Part shown: piece after piece, positions 8,913 to 17,983 of the stretch
Layout: every line of letters starts with the position of its first letter
How positions within the stretch are numbered: position 1 is the stretch's first letter
Assembly (NCBI GenBank): GCA_964251965.1
Contig: CAXULQ010000006.1
Coordinates: 62,001 to 126,000 of the forward strand
Direction: 5' to 3'
From: Mucilaginibacter_A sp964251965
GTDB taxonomy: Bacteria > Bacteroidota > Bacteroidia > Sphingobacteriales > Sphingobacteriaceae
Length of the DNA stretch: 64,000 bases
Position numbers and translations under genes: made by a program
Notes under the pieces: generated by a model
Told to the model about the DNA's origin: nothing
The model's input: only the letters and a program-made list of their open reading frames with translations
The model's database searches: none

Positions 8913-8921
8913 AAGAAGCAT
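8910..8921. repeat. CTTCTTTTA repeat copy that contains the mutL stop codon
   Basis: TAAAAGAAGCAT starts with the TAA stop of mutL. A shortened opposing arm (CTGCTTCTTAC, about 8925-8935) follows, just before the next ATG. Confidence 0.85.
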
Positions 8922-8941
8922 CTACTGCTTCTTACAAAACC

Positions 8942-9655
8942 ATGAATTTATTCGGACAATCGCCTTTAACCAATCTTCCGCCTGTTGTAAAAAACCTGCT
9001 GATCATTAATATTATTTTCTTTATTGCCACTTTGGTTTTTGAAAACATGGGCATACGCCTGGAATATTACCTGGGCGTATTTTATTTTAATTCGCCTTAT
9101 TTTAAAGTTTGGCAGATCATCACTTACATGTTTATGCATGGCGGTTGGGCACATATCTTTTTTAATATGTTCGCTTTGTACATGTTTGGCCCAGCTATCG
9201 AGCATTATATGGGTACGAAGCGTTTTTTCAACTATTATTTTATTACCGGCATTGGCGCACTTGCTTTACAAATGCTGGTACAAGCTTTTGAAGTACATAG
9301 CATTTTAGGCAGTTTTATTTTTAACCCGGAAGTGCATTACAATATTACAGCAGAAAACGTACAGAAACTTAAAGAAATTTATTCTGTGCCAATGGTCGGT
9401 GCATCTGGTGCTTTGTTCGGAGTTTTGGTTGCTTTTGGTGTTTTATACTCAGAAACCAGTTTATATATTATGCTGATCCCGATTCCAATCAAAGCAAAAT
9501 ACGCCGTAATTGGTTATATTGTGGTTGAATTATATTTGGGATTAAGCCAGTACCAAACCGATTCGGTTGCCCATTTTGCACATTTGGGCGGTGCTTTATT
9601 TGGATATATTTTACTAAAAGTTTGGGGAATGCATCGAACAAACGATTTTTATTAA
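8942..9655 (+). CDS. Rhomboid-family intramembrane serine protease (first of two)
   Basis: 237 residues with about six membrane spans. The catalytic dyad is visible: GASG at 153-156 (Ser155) and His214 in HFAHLGGALFG, preceded by the HGGWAHIFFNMFALYMFG loop-1/TM2 segment. Between TM2 and the catalytic span there is an insert of about 30 residues (IFNPEVHYNITAENVQ), longer than in GlpG. Cleaves membrane proteins within the bilayer; substrate unknown. Thirty bases follow mutL, so co-transcription is likely. Confidence 0.9.
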   Translation: MNLFGQSPLTNLPPVVKNLLIINIIFFIATLVFENMGIRLEYYLGVFYFNSPYFKVWQIITYMFMHGGWAHIFFNMFALYMFGPAIEHYMGTKRFFNYYFITGIGALALQMLVQAFEVHSILGSFIFNPEVHYNITAENVQKLKEIYSVPMVGASGALFGVLVAFGVLYSETSLYIMLIPIPIKAKYAVIGYIVVELYLGLSQYQTDSVAHFAHLGGALFGYILLKVWGMHRTNDFY

Positions 9656-9693
9656 TACACTGTTATTAACAAAATGATTTAAAAGATAATTTT

Positions 9694-10548
9694 ATGTGGG
9701 AAGAAATTCGTACTCAAGTTTTTCGTTCAGGAAACCGGTTAAATTTATTAATAGGAATAAATGTGATCGTTTTTTTGTTTTTGAGCCTGCTTGGTGTAAT
9801 CGAAATGTTGACTACGCGCAATGCAGCAATCACAACTATACTTAATGATTATTTAGCTGTTCCTTCCTATCTGCCTAAATTATTAATCCGCTTCTGGACT
9901 CCTTTTACCTACATGTTTATGCATGCCGGTTTTTTCCACATCCTTTTTAACATGTTGTGGTTTTACTGGTTGGGCGGGATTTTTCAGGAATATTTGGGCG
10001 GTAAAAAATTAGTAGACCTTTATATTATCGGCGGTTTGGCAGGCGCATTTTTGTACGTGCTGTTTTATAATATTTTTCCGCTTTTTGCCGATGCAAAATT
10101 CGGATCCACCACAGTTGGCGCCTCTGCTGCTGTAATGGCTATTATTGTTGCAACCGCTACTTTATTACCTGATTATAGTATCCAGTTATTATTTTTAGGT
10201 TCCGTAAAATTAAAATGGATCGCTTTATTTTATGTTTTGTTTGATCTTATCAGCATAACCGGGCCAAATGCAGGCGGAGAAATTTCGCACATCGGCGGCG
10301 CAATTGCCGGGTTCTTTTACATCAAACATCTTCAAGGCAGCACGGTGTTAGGCCAGGCTTTTCAACGTTTTTCTAAACCTAAAACGCTACAAATCGTATC
10401 AAAAAACTATGCTAAAAACAGCATGGTACGATCAAAAGAAGAGGAAGTAGATGCTATATTAGATAAAATTTCGCAATCGGGCTATGCCAGCCTTACTAAA
10501 AAAGAAAAGGAAACCCTATTTAATGCCAGCAAAGACGAAACCAGTTAA
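9694..10548 (+). CDS. Rhomboid-family intramembrane serine protease (second of two)
   Basis: 284 residues, six or so membrane spans, with HAGFFHILFNMLWFYWLGG, then the active-site serine in VGASAAVM (Ser144) and the histidine in ISHIGGAIAG (His199). The usual GxSG is GASA here. A cytoplasmic tail of about 70 residues ends in a charged helix (EEEVDAILDKISQSGYASLTKKEKETL), a C-terminal motif common in Bacteroidota rhomboids. The gene follows the first rhomboid by 38 bases, giving a tandem pair with divergent sequence. Confidence 0.9.
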   Translation: MWEEIRTQVFRSGNRLNLLIGINVIVFLFLSLLGVIEMLTTRNAAITTILNDYLAVPSYLPKLLIRFWTPFTYMFMHAGFFHILFNMLWFYWLGGIFQEYLGGKKLVDLYIIGGLAGAFLYVLFYNIFPLFADAKFGSTTVGASAAVMAIIVATATLLPDYSIQLLFLGSVKLKWIALFYVLFDLISITGPNAGGEISHIGGAIAGFFYIKHLQGSTVLGQAFQRFSKPKTLQIVSKNYAKNSMVRSKEEEVDAILDKISQSGYASLTKKEKETLFNASKDETS

Positions 10549-11644
10549 AAAGCTATATTTTTTTGATAAAGTAGTTTTAGTTTTTACAGTTTTAGCTTCC
10601 GTTTTTATTCTGCTAAGTTTACTGGCCAGTTTAATTGATCCGCGTATTTTTTGGCCGTTAGCATTTTTTGGGTTGGCTTATCCACCGCTGCTTTTGGCCA
10701 ATATTGTACTGGTTTTATATTGGTTTATCCGTTTTAATAAATTTATTTTTATTCCGATAATCAGCATTTTATTAGGCTGGGGCATTTTGGTAAAAAGTTT
10801 CAACATTAGTTCTACTTCTCCCGAAAGCCTTAAATCCTCTCCAAATTATTTTAGGCTGATGACCTACAATGTGCACAGCTTTCAAGGTTTAGGCGGCCCT
10901 GGTTCAAAACCTACCAGAAAAGAAATAGTGCAGTTGATTAAGGACGAACAGCCAGACGTAATTTGCATACAAGAGTTTTTTTCAAGAAAAAAAGGAGAAT
11001 CTGCGATGGTAGATTCGATCAAAAAAGCATTGCACACTAACTATTTTTATCGGTTTTCGGTCAATAATATTGACTACGAAGGCAATGGTATCGCAGCTTT
11101 TTCAAAACTGCCAATTGTAAGTAAAGGGTTGATATCGCTTTCTGATAACAACAGTACCAACCAGTGTATTTTTATAGATGTAAAAAAAGCAAACCAAACT
11201 ATTCGTGTTTATGCAGTGCATTTGCAATCTATCCAATTTATGCCGGAAGATTACCAGGTGATTGATAGCGTTACCAAAGCAGAAGAAACAAACCTGCATT
11301 CGTACAAACGAATTTTAAGTAAGCTAAAAAAAGCATTCTTAAAACGCAGTGAACAGGTTTATTTAGTTAAAAACCATGCAAAAACTTCGCCATACCCTTT
11401 TTTAATTGCCGGCGATTTTAATGATACACCTGCTTCTTTTGCCGTTAATAAAATGTCGGTAGGATTGAAAAACGCTTTTCAGGAAAAAGGAAACGGTTTT
11501 GGCGCAACTTACAACGGCGATTTTCCAAACTATCAAATTGATTACATTTTAGCCCAACCCAAATTTGAAGTGATCAATTATAAAGTTTTTAAGAAAAAGC
11601 TTTCTGACCATTACGCTATTCGTGCCGATTTACTGTTAAAGTAA
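10523..11644 (+). CDS. Membrane-anchored endonuclease/exonuclease/phosphatase (EEP) family protein
   Basis: 373 residues from the ATG at 10523, which overlaps the rhomboid stop by 26 bases; an in-frame ATG at 10484 would add 13 basic residues. Three hydrophobic spans at the N-terminus are followed by an EEP domain: LMTYNVHSF, the metal-binding QEFF glutamate, AVHLQS, AGDFNDTP and the terminal SDHYAIRADL. The motifs are complete, so it should be an active phosphodiesterase or phosphatase facing the periplasm. Substrate is not evident (nucleic acid, lipid headgroup or inositol phosphate are all possible). Confidence 0.88.
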   Translation: MPAKTKPVKKLYFFDKVVLVFTVLASVFILLSLLASLIDPRIFWPLAFFGLAYPPLLLANIVLVLYWFIRFNKFIFIPIISILLGWGILVKSFNISSTSPESLKSSPNYFRLMTYNVHSFQGLGGPGSKPTRKEIVQLIKDEQPDVICIQEFFSRKKGESAMVDSIKKALHTNYFYRFSVNNIDYEGNGIAAFSKLPIVSKGLISLSDNNSTNQCIFIDVKKANQTIRVYAVHLQSIQFMPEDYQVIDSVTKAEETNLHSYKRILSKLKKAFLKRSEQVYLVKNHAKTSPYPFLIAGDFNDTPASFAVNKMSVGLKNAFQEKGNGFGATYNGDFPNYQIDYILAQPKFEVINYKVFKKKLSDHYAIRADLLLK

Positions 11645-11677
11645 GCGAAAAACCACCATTTTATATAAATTTGCCCG

Positions 11678-13138
11678 ATGCAGCAAAAGCTTTTTATCTA
11701 CAATACTTTATCGCGCAAAAAAGAAGAATTTAAGGCCATAAACCCACCATTTGCCGGTATGTATGTATGTGGGCCAACGGTTTACAGCGATGTACATTTG
11801 GGTAATTGCCGCACGTTTATATCTTTCGACCTCATCTTCCGTTATCTTTTGCATTTGGGTTATAAAGTGCGTTACGTCCGCAATATTACGGATGCCGGGC
11901 ATTTGGAAGGTGATACAGACGAAGGCGAAGATAAAATCTCTAAAAAAGCAAAACTGGCACAATTGGAGCCGATGGAAATCGTACAAAAATATACGGTTGA
12001 TTTTCATCAGATCATGCAAATTTTCAATGTAAAACCGCCAAGTATTGAACCAACCGCAACCGGACATATCATCGAGCAAATTGAACTGGTAAAAATTATT
12101 TTAGAAAAAGGCCTGGCTTATGAAATTAACGGTTCTGTTTATTTTGATGTAGAAAAATACAACCAGAACCATAATTATGGTGTTTTGAGCAACCGCAACC
12201 TGGAGGATATGCTTAACAATACCAGAAATTTAGGCGGACAGGAGGAGAAAAAAGGGAAACTGGACTTCGCATTGTGGATAAAAGCCAAACCAGAACATCT
12301 GATGAAATGGCCGTCGCCTTGGAGCATTGGTTTTCCGGGATGGCACTTGGAATGTTCGGCCATGAGCAAAAAGTATTTAGGCGAGCAGTTTGATATACAT
12401 GGTGGCGGAATGGATTTGGCACCCACACATCACACCAACGAAATAGCGCAAAACGAAGCAGCCTGCGGTAAAATGCCTGCCAACTATTGGGTCCATACCA
12501 ATATGTTAACCGTGAACGGACAAAAAATGTCTAAATCTTTAGGCAACAGTTTTTTGCCTGAAGAACTTTTTTCTGGCAACCACTCCTTGCTTAATAAAGG
12601 TTATAGTGCGATGACTGTCAAGTTTTTTATGTTGCAAGCGCATTACCGAAGTACTTTAGATTTTTCTAATGAAGCACTGGAAGCATCAGAAAAAGGCTTT
12701 AAAAGGATGATGAATGCATTTGCGCTGTCAGCAAATTTAAAAGCATCTCCCAACGGAGAAATCGAAATAGCACCCTTGCAGCAAAGATGCTATGAAGCGA
12801 TGAACGACGATTTTAACAGTCCTGTTTTAATTGCGGAATTGTTTGAAGTTTGCCGAATCGTCAATTCTGTAAACGACCAAAAATTAAAGATCGATCAGCA
12901 TAACCTGGATCTTCTGCAAAAATTACTGCAACATTTTATTGTTGATGTTTTAGGACTGAAAGATGAATCTGCCGCATCAAACGAGTTACCAAAAGTACTG
13001 GATTTTGTGATCAACCTAAGAAGTGAAGCAAAAATAAACCAGGATTATGCAACTTCGGACAAGATTAGGCAAGGCATGCAAAAAATTGGTTATCAGCTTA
13101 AAGATAGTAAAGAAGGCACAAACTGGTCGAAAATTTGA
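11678..13138 (+). CDS. cysS: Cysteinyl-tRNA synthetase
   Basis: 486 residues, class I synthetase charging tRNA-Cys. The N-terminal zinc ligand CGPTVY is followed by the HIGH-equivalent HLGN in SDVHLGNCRTF. The WHLECSAMS segment and HHTNEIAQNEA supply the further zinc ligands, and KMSKSLGN is the second signature. The C-terminal DALR-like helical domain ends at the stop. A TAAATTTG box (11666-11673) lies almost on the ATG; if it is a promoter the mRNA would be nearly leaderless, but no -33 element is seen and read-through from the upstream gene is as likely. Confidence 0.97.
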   Translation: MQQKLFIYNTLSRKKEEFKAINPPFAGMYVCGPTVYSDVHLGNCRTFISFDLIFRYLLHLGYKVRYVRNITDAGHLEGDTDEGEDKISKKAKLAQLEPMEIVQKYTVDFHQIMQIFNVKPPSIEPTATGHIIEQIELVKIILEKGLAYEINGSVYFDVEKYNQNHNYGVLSNRNLEDMLNNTRNLGGQEEKKGKLDFALWIKAKPEHLMKWPSPWSIGFPGWHLECSAMSKKYLGEQFDIHGGGMDLAPTHHTNEIAQNEAACGKMPANYWVHTNMLTVNGQKMSKSLGNSFLPEELFSGNHSLLNKGYSAMTVKFFMLQAHYRSTLDFSNEALEASEKGFKRMMNAFALSANLKASPNGEIEIAPLQQRCYEAMNDDFNSPVLIAELFEVCRIVNSVNDQKLKIDQHNLDLLQKLLQHFIVDVLGLKDESAASNELPKVLDFVINLRSEAKINQDYATSDKIRQGMQKIGYQLKDSKEGTNWSKI

Positions 13139-13174
13139 TTTTATAGAACCTCTCGATTTTGCTTTTTGAAACCG

Positions 13175-13200
13175 ATGCTTCTTTTACCTATTAAAAATTT
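13175..13200. repeat. CTTCTTTTA repeat copy, 3' of cysS
   Basis: ATGCTTCTTTTACC followed by TATTAAAAATTT, a full match to the consensus including the TTTTA...TAAAA mini-hairpin. Confidence 0.85.
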
Positions 13201-13314
13201 GCGTTCATTTTTTTAAATAAATTTTCTGGTATTGTTTAATACTAAAGCTTTGATGACACAGTTAAATTTAAAAAACGATTAGTTTAAAAAGAAACTGACC
13301 TACTATACTTACAA

Positions 13315-13346
13315 GCCGCAACAGTAAAAAATTAATAACTTGCGGC
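13315..13346. promoter_or_regulatory. GCCGCAA/TTGCGGC inverted repeat upstream of the secreted NTF2-like gene
   Basis: Perfect 7-base arms at 13315-13321 and 13340-13346 with an 18-base spacer, ending 17 bases before the ATG at 13363. Could be an operator or a 5' leader hairpin; GC-rich against an AT-rich background. Confidence 0.4.
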
Positions 13347-13362
13347 ACATTTCCTTAAATTT

Positions 13363-14220
13363 ATGAAAACATTATGCCTTGCTTTTGTAGCTTTTTTATG
13401 TTTGAACGGTTTAGCTTCAGCACAAAAAACTGCACAGGTAAAAGAAGTATTAGATGCCGAAAAAGATTTTAACCGTGCAGTTGCCCAAAAAGGTATTCGT
13501 GATGGTTTTTTGGCAATGATAGAACCGGATGCAACTGTTTTTAAGCCAGAGCCTGTTTCGGCAAAAACCTTTTATTCCGGCAGCGAAAAAATCTCTGGCA
13601 AGTTAATAACAACACCTAAAATTGCGCGCATATCTGCCAACGGCGATCTTGCTTTTACAGCAGGTTCTTATTTGTTGAAAGAAAACGGAGGAGACGATGC
13701 AGAATACGGCGAGTACCTTACGATTTGGCGTGCTGATTTATCCGGAAAGTTGAAAGTACTTTTTAATATTAACCAGCAACACCCGGAGCCGAAACAAGAA
13801 CAGATTGTTGATTTTAAAGATCCTGTTACTTCGCCGCGTGCCGTTAGTAAAGATCCTTTTAGTGGCCGCAACATTATTATTACTACAGACAAATTGTGCA
13901 ATTCTTCATTTGGGGTTTCTTCGCTTTCAGCTTATAAAGAATTTTTAACTTTAGATGGAAGATATTATTTTCCTGGTTTTGAACCGATTATTGGCCAAGA
14001 TAAAATAATGCAGTTTCTTGGCAATCAGGCAATTAGTATAGTAGCTTTAAACACCGGAGCTGGCCGTGCTGGCAGCAGCGATTTGGCATACAGTTACGGT
14101 AAAGCCGAAATTAAAAAAGGCGAAATCACTAATAATTATAATTACGTCCGTATTTGGGAGCCAGACAAAGCCCATAAATGGAACATTTTGGTAGAGATTT
14201 TTTCGCCTATTGAAAAATAG
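13363..14220 (+). CDS. Secreted protein with two NTF2-like (SnoaL/DUF4440-type) repeats
   Basis: 285 residues with a cleavable signal peptide (MKTLCLAFVAFLCLNGLASA). The mature part shows two tandem NTF2-like units: about 25-150 (VLDAEKDFNRAVAQKGIRDGFLAMI...LTIWRADLSGKLKVLFNI) and 165-285 (a weaker copy ending YVRIWEPDKAHKWNILVEIF). Such cavities bind small ligands or act as ketosteroid-isomerase-like folds; no catalytic residues can be assigned. Transcribed alone, and closed by a terminator at 14246. Confidence 0.72.
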   Translation: MKTLCLAFVAFLCLNGLASAQKTAQVKEVLDAEKDFNRAVAQKGIRDGFLAMIEPDATVFKPEPVSAKTFYSGSEKISGKLITTPKIARISANGDLAFTAGSYLLKENGGDDAEYGEYLTIWRADLSGKLKVLFNINQQHPEPKQEQIVDFKDPVTSPRAVSKDPFSGRNIIITTDKLCNSSFGVSSLSAYKEFLTLDGRYYFPGFEPIIGQDKIMQFLGNQAISIVALNTGAGRAGSSDLAYSYGKAEIKKGEITNNYNYVRIWEPDKAHKWNILVEIFSPIEK

Positions 14221-14245
14221 GCAGTAAAAACAGCATCAAAAATGA

Positions 14246-14273
14246 GAAAGTCCGCTTGATCAAGCAGACTTTC
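14246..14273. terminator. Terminator between convergent genes
   Basis: GAAAGTC/GACTTTC arms around the palindrome GCTTGATCAAGC with one mismatch; followed by GCGTTTT on the plus strand. It separates the convergent NTF2-like and moxR genes. Confidence 0.75.
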
Positions 14274-14304
14274 GCGTTTTAAAACTTTCTATAACAATTT
14301 ACTA

Positions 14305-15267
14305 CTAAAACAACTGTTCAATAATTTGATCGGCAGATAAACCTTCGGCTTCTGCTTTATAATTACGAACGATGCGATGGCGTAAAATAGCTTTGGCCAC
14401 AGCCTGCACATCTTCTACATCCGGCGAATATTTGCCAGAAATAACAGCATGGCATTTTGCACCTAAAACTAAAAACTGAGAAGCCCTTGGCCCTGCGCCC
14501 CAACTTAATAATTGATTTATTTTTGGTGTAGCCAAAGCTGTATTTGGGCGTGTTTTTGCAGCAAGTTTTACTGCATATTCCAGCACGTGGTCTGTTATCG
14601 GGATATTCCTTACCAATTGCTGGAAATAGCGTATCTGCTCCGAATTCAGCAATTTGTTTACTTGGTTTGTAACTGTACCTGTTGTGTTTTTAACAATATT
14701 TAGTTCCTCCTGAAAGGATGGATAATCTAAAAAAACATTGAACATAAAGCGGTCTAACTGTGCTTCCGGTAATGGATAAGTTCCCTCCTGTTCAATTGGG
14801 TTTTGCGTAGCCAATACAAAAAATGGCTTATCTAAATAATGGGTAACACCGGCTGCCGTTATTGCTTTTTCTTGCATCGCTTCCAGCAAAGCAGCTTGGG
14901 TTTTTGGCGGTGTACGGTTAATTTCATCTGCCAAAATAATATTAGAAAACACGGGGCCTTTAATAAATTTAAAGTTTCGGTCTTCCCCCAAAACCTCAGA
15001 GCCAATAATATCGGAAGGCATTAAATCCGGCGTAAACTGGATACGGTTAAAACTAAGGTCTAGTACTTGCGCTACCGTTTGTACCAGTAAAGTTTTAGCC
15101 AAACCTGGTACGCCAACCAGCAAACAATGCCCGTTGCTAAAAATAGCAATCAAAACTGATTTAACTACTTCGTCCTGCCCGATAATAACCTTGCCGATTT
15201 CTGCTTTAACTTCACGATAAGAGGCATATAAAGCATCCGCAGCTTCTACTTCCGATAAATGTTGCAT
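14305..15267 (-). CDS. MoxR-family AAA+ ATPase
   Basis: 320 residues. Walker A is GVPGLAKT, Walker B is ILADEINR, sensor 1 is VLATQNP within FFVLATQNPIEQEGTYPLPEAQLDRF, and the C-terminal lid domain follows. MoxR ATPases act as chaperones that activate partner complexes, usually with von Willebrand factor A proteins. No such partner is beside it here; instead it starts 3 bases after the surA stop, so it is co-transcribed with an outer-membrane chaperone. This is an orphan-type MoxR whose client is not indicated by the locus. Confidence 0.92.
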   Translation of the reverse strand: MQHLSEVEAADALYASYREVKAEIGKVIIGQDEVVKSVLIAIFSNGHCLLVGVPGLAKTLLVQTVAQVLDLSFNRIQFTPDLMPSDIIGSEVLGEDRNFKFIKGPVFSNIILADEINRTPPKTQAALLEAMQEKAITAAGVTHYLDKPFFVLATQNPIEQEGTYPLPEAQLDRFMFNVFLDYPSFQEELNIVKNTTGTVTNQVNKLLNSEQIRYFQQLVRNIPITDHVLEYAVKLAAKTRPNTALATPKINQLLSWGAGPRASQFLVLGAKCHAVISGKYSPDVEDVQAVAKAILRHRIVRNYKAEAEGLSADQIIEQLF

Positions 15268-15270
15268 ATT

Positions 15271-16635
15271 TTATTTTACCTGAGCTGTTGTAACTACCCA
15301 GGTTTTAAGCTGGTCGCAGGTTTGATATTCGGGATCAATGTTGATAAAAGTTTCTTTGCGCCGTTTTTCAAACCACGCGCTTACCGTTTTATTGATCTTA
15401 CTTTCTGATGTCGCGTCCCTTAACTTAGGATAGTCTTGCGCCAGGTTGGCCTTGTGTGCATCGGTTTTAGATTTCAAATACATTATTTTATAACTCTTTG
15501 TATTTTTTTGCGACGTAAACAAAGCAGGCTGCGCTATGCTTCCAACTTTCATCGTGTCCACCAACAAGGCAACTTGCGGGTCTAATTTATCAGTTGGGAT
15601 ATAAGTAGAACGGTTTTGCACATCTTCGGCATTCAACATCATACCGCCATTGTATTTGGTGTCGTTATCTTCAGAATAAAAAGAAGCCGCCGAAGAAAAA
15701 TCAACCTTCATTGTTTTCAATATGTGATAAATACTATCTGCCTTTATTTTAGCCCGGTCTAAACTGGCCTGGGTTATTTCTGGTATAATTAAAATATGCC
15801 TTACATGAACCTGTTCGCCGCGGCGTTCTATTACTTGTAAAAAATGAAGTCCAAATTCAGTTTCAAAAACTGGTGAAATATCTCCTGCCTTTAACTTAAA
15901 AGCCATCGCAGTAAACTCTTTGGCCATTGTAGATCTGTCAAAAAAACCTAAGTCTCCGCCCGCCGGTGCCGATCCTGGGTCTTGGGAATAAAGCGTAGCC
16001 AAAGTAGCAAAATCTTCTCCTTTTTTTACACGCTCCCGTAAAGCTTCAGCTTTGTCGCGTGCAAGTTGCTTTTCTTCTTTTGTCAATTTTGGATTAAAAA
16101 CTATCTGTGCAATTTCTACCTCTTTATTGATCGAAGGTAAACTATCCTTTGGGATAGCATTATAATAATTTTTAACATCTTGTGGTGTTACGCTAACTTT
16201 CTCCGTTATTTTTTGCTGCATTTTTTGGGCAGTTAGCAACTCTCGAATGTCTGGCCGCATCTCATCCTTATATTGGATAATAGATTTCCCAAGAAAAGCT
16301 TCCAGCTTATCCTGCCCGCCCGAACGTTGTAGAAAATAGCGCATCCGTTTGTCTACTTCATTATCAATATCATCATCTTTCACAATCACACTGTCAATTA
16401 TTGCTTGTTGCGTTAACAATTTTTGGGTAAGCAACTGCTGTAGCACCTGGCATTTTACAGCTTGGCTGGGCTGGTTGCCCTGCGCTAAATATTCAGTATA
16501 TTGTCTTTCGATATCAGAATTTAAAATAATACTGTTTCCTACAACTGCTGCAACTTTATCCAATGCTTTTTTTTGACCCGAAGCTGCCAAAACACCCATC
16601 ATCAAACACAGGACCAAAACGTTAAACTTTCTCAT
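15271..16635 (-). CDS. surA: SurA-like periplasmic chaperone/peptidyl-prolyl isomerase
   Basis: 454 residues with a signal peptide (first 20 or so). The SurA N-domain (about 24-165) is followed by a first parvulin domain (about 175-280; AQIVFNPKLT, GGDLGFFDRSTM, GLHFLQVIERR) and a second, more diverged one (about 278-395; VRHILIIPEI, NGGMMLNAEDV), then a C-terminal helix (FINIDPEYQTCDQLKTWV). Escorts outer-membrane proteins through the periplasm. In an operon with moxR downstream. Confidence 0.9.
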   Translation of the reverse strand: MRKFNVLVLCLMMGVLAASGQKKALDKVAAVVGNSIILNSDIERQYTEYLAQGNQPSQAVKCQVLQQLLTQKLLTQQAIIDSVIVKDDDIDNEVDKRMRYFLQRSGGQDKLEAFLGKSIIQYKDEMRPDIRELLTAQKMQQKITEKVSVTPQDVKNYYNAIPKDSLPSINKEVEIAQIVFNPKLTKEEKQLARDKAEALRERVKKGEDFATLATLYSQDPGSAPAGGDLGFFDRSTMAKEFTAMAFKLKAGDISPVFETEFGLHFLQVIERRGEQVHVRHILIIPEITQASLDRAKIKADSIYHILKTMKVDFSSAASFYSEDNDTKYNGGMMLNAEDVQNRSTYIPTDKLDPQVALLVDTMKVGSIAQPALFTSQKNTKSYKIMYLKSKTDAHKANLAQDYPKLRDATSESKINKTVSAWFEKRRKETFINIDPEYQTCDQLKTWVVTTAQVK

Positions 16636-16813
16636 ATCACTAAAAATCTTCTATTAAATACAAATGCTGTTTTTACCATGCATAATTTGTTAAATTTCGT
16701 AAAAAAATCTTATCTCTCCGCATTTAAGTTTATCAGGCACAACTTAAATGCAATATTCCAGAAATTATGGCGAAGCCAAAAACAGTTTAACTATTTTTAA
16801 CCAAATTTACTTT

Positions 16814-17317
16814 ATGTTAGCAGAACACGAAGCCGCACTACGGATTTTAATGAACGATGACTTATATCTTAATTTGAAGGATTTAGAAGCGGAAGAAAAG
16901 GAAACTCCTGAAGTTGTGGTGGAAAAACAGGTTAAAGAAAAACCAAAACCCGAATTTATTTTTACTGGGAAGAATCAAAAGAACTTCCTGATTTTAACCA
17001 ATGAGGTTTTACAGCAAAGCCATTTAAAAGCTTTAGAAAACACACTGTTACGAAAGCAACTGAGTTTAAACGATGTTGCCATTATTGATTATTCCGCCTC
17101 TGCCAACAAAAGTTTTGACGACATCAATACTTCTTTTACACCACAAAAAATAGTATGCTTTGGGTTAAAACCACAAAACTTAAATTTACCCAAAGCAGCT
17201 TTTAACGAGATAAGCACTTTTGAAAATCTGCAAATTTTATACACTTACAGTTTTACAGAAATGCTGGGCAATAAAGAAAAAACCAAAGCTTTTTGGGAAC
17301 CAATGAAGAATTTATAA
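16814..17317 (+). CDS. Conserved hypothetical protein, coupled to rdgB
   Basis: 167 residues from the ATG at 16814; an upstream in-frame ATG (16748) adds a tail that runs through promoter-like DNA and is rejected. The N-terminal third is acidic and K/E-rich (DLEAEEKETPEVVVEKQVKE), probably disordered; the rest is a compact alpha/beta domain (NFLILTNEVLQQSHLKALEN, QKIVCFGLKPQNLN). Its stop overlaps the rdgB start (TAATG), implying translational coupling. I do not recognise the family. A diverged repeat copy (ATGCTGTTTTTACC, 16664-16677) lies between it and surA. Confidence 0.7.
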   Translation: MLAEHEAALRILMNDDLYLNLKDLEAEEKETPEVVVEKQVKEKPKPEFIFTGKNQKNFLILTNEVLQQSHLKALENTLLRKQLSLNDVAIIDYSASANKSFDDINTSFTPQKIVCFGLKPQNLNLPKAAFNEISTFENLQILYTYSFTEMLGNKEKTKAFWEPMKNL

Positions 17318-17898
17318 TGCTGAAAGAACTTGTTTTTGCCACTAACAGTGCACACAAAATTGAGGAAGTATCCCACGCTGTAGGCAATCAATTTAAGATA
17401 TTAAGTTTAAAAGATATTTCTTTTGAAGACGAAATCGAAGAAACAGGAACTACTTTTAAAGAAAACGCTTCTATAAAAACTAATCATATTTACCATAAAT
17501 ACAAAGTTAATTGTTTTGGAGACGACAGTGGTTTAGAAATAGAAGCTTTAAACGGAGAACCTGGCGTTTTTTCTGCGAGATATGCAGGTAAACACGGCAA
17601 CCACAAAGCAAATATAGAACGCGTTTTGGATCAAATGCAAGGTGTCGAAAACCGGAAAGCACAATTCAAAACCGTAATTTCTTTAATTTGGCAAGGGCAG
17701 GAATATTGGTTTGAAGGAATTGTGCTGGGCACGATCCGCACAGAACGTTGTGGAAGCAAAGGTTTTGGTTATGATCCAATTTTTCAGCCAGCAGGTTATC
17801 CAATTACTTTTGCCGAGATGTCTCTTCAGGAAAAAAACAAAATCTCCCATCGTGGAAAAGCGGTTTCACAATTGATTGAGTTCCTCAGAAAATTATAA
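17317..17898 (+). CDS. rdgB: Non-canonical purine NTP pyrophosphatase (RdgB/HAM1)
   Basis: 193 residues from the ATG at 17317. Hydrolyses ITP, dITP and XTP to the monophosphate to keep deaminated purines out of nucleic acids. The nucleotide-binding loop is FATNSAHKIEEV at the N-terminus, and the catalytic GDDSGLEIEAL and FSARYAGKHGNH segments are intact, as is the C-terminal SHRGKAV. The ORF could be read from 17293 but that start lies within the upstream gene and is unlikely. Confidence 0.95.
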   Translation: MLKELVFATNSAHKIEEVSHAVGNQFKILSLKDISFEDEIEETGTTFKENASIKTNHIYHKYKVNCFGDDSGLEIEALNGEPGVFSARYAGKHGNHKANIERVLDQMQGVENRKAQFKTVISLIWQGQEYWFEGIVLGTIRTERCGSKGFGYDPIFQPAGYPITFAEMSLQEKNKISHRGKAVSQLIEFLRKL

Positions 17899-17901
17899 TT
17901 A

Positions 17902-17925
17902 ATACTTCTTTTATAGGCATAAAAA
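17902..17925. repeat. CTTCTTTTA repeat copy, 3 bases after the rdgB stop
   Basis: ATACTTCTTTTATAGGCATAA continuing as A-rich sequence that runs into the terminator stem. Confidence 0.8.
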
Positions 17926-17958
17926 AAGCTGCTTCCAAAATATCCGGAAGCAGCTTTT
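17924..17958. terminator. Bidirectional terminator between rdgB and dnaK
   Basis: A 13-base perfect stem AAAAGCTGCTTCC/GGAAGCAGCTTTT with a 9-base loop lies between the convergent genes. Confidence 0.88.
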
Positions 17959-17983
17959 AAATTTATTGTTAACCTTTTTGTAG

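Noticed and set aside
11666..11673. Leaderless promoter for cysS
   Set aside because: TAAATTTG fits the -7 box but there is no -33 element, and the gene can be read from the upstream run; not listed as a promoter.
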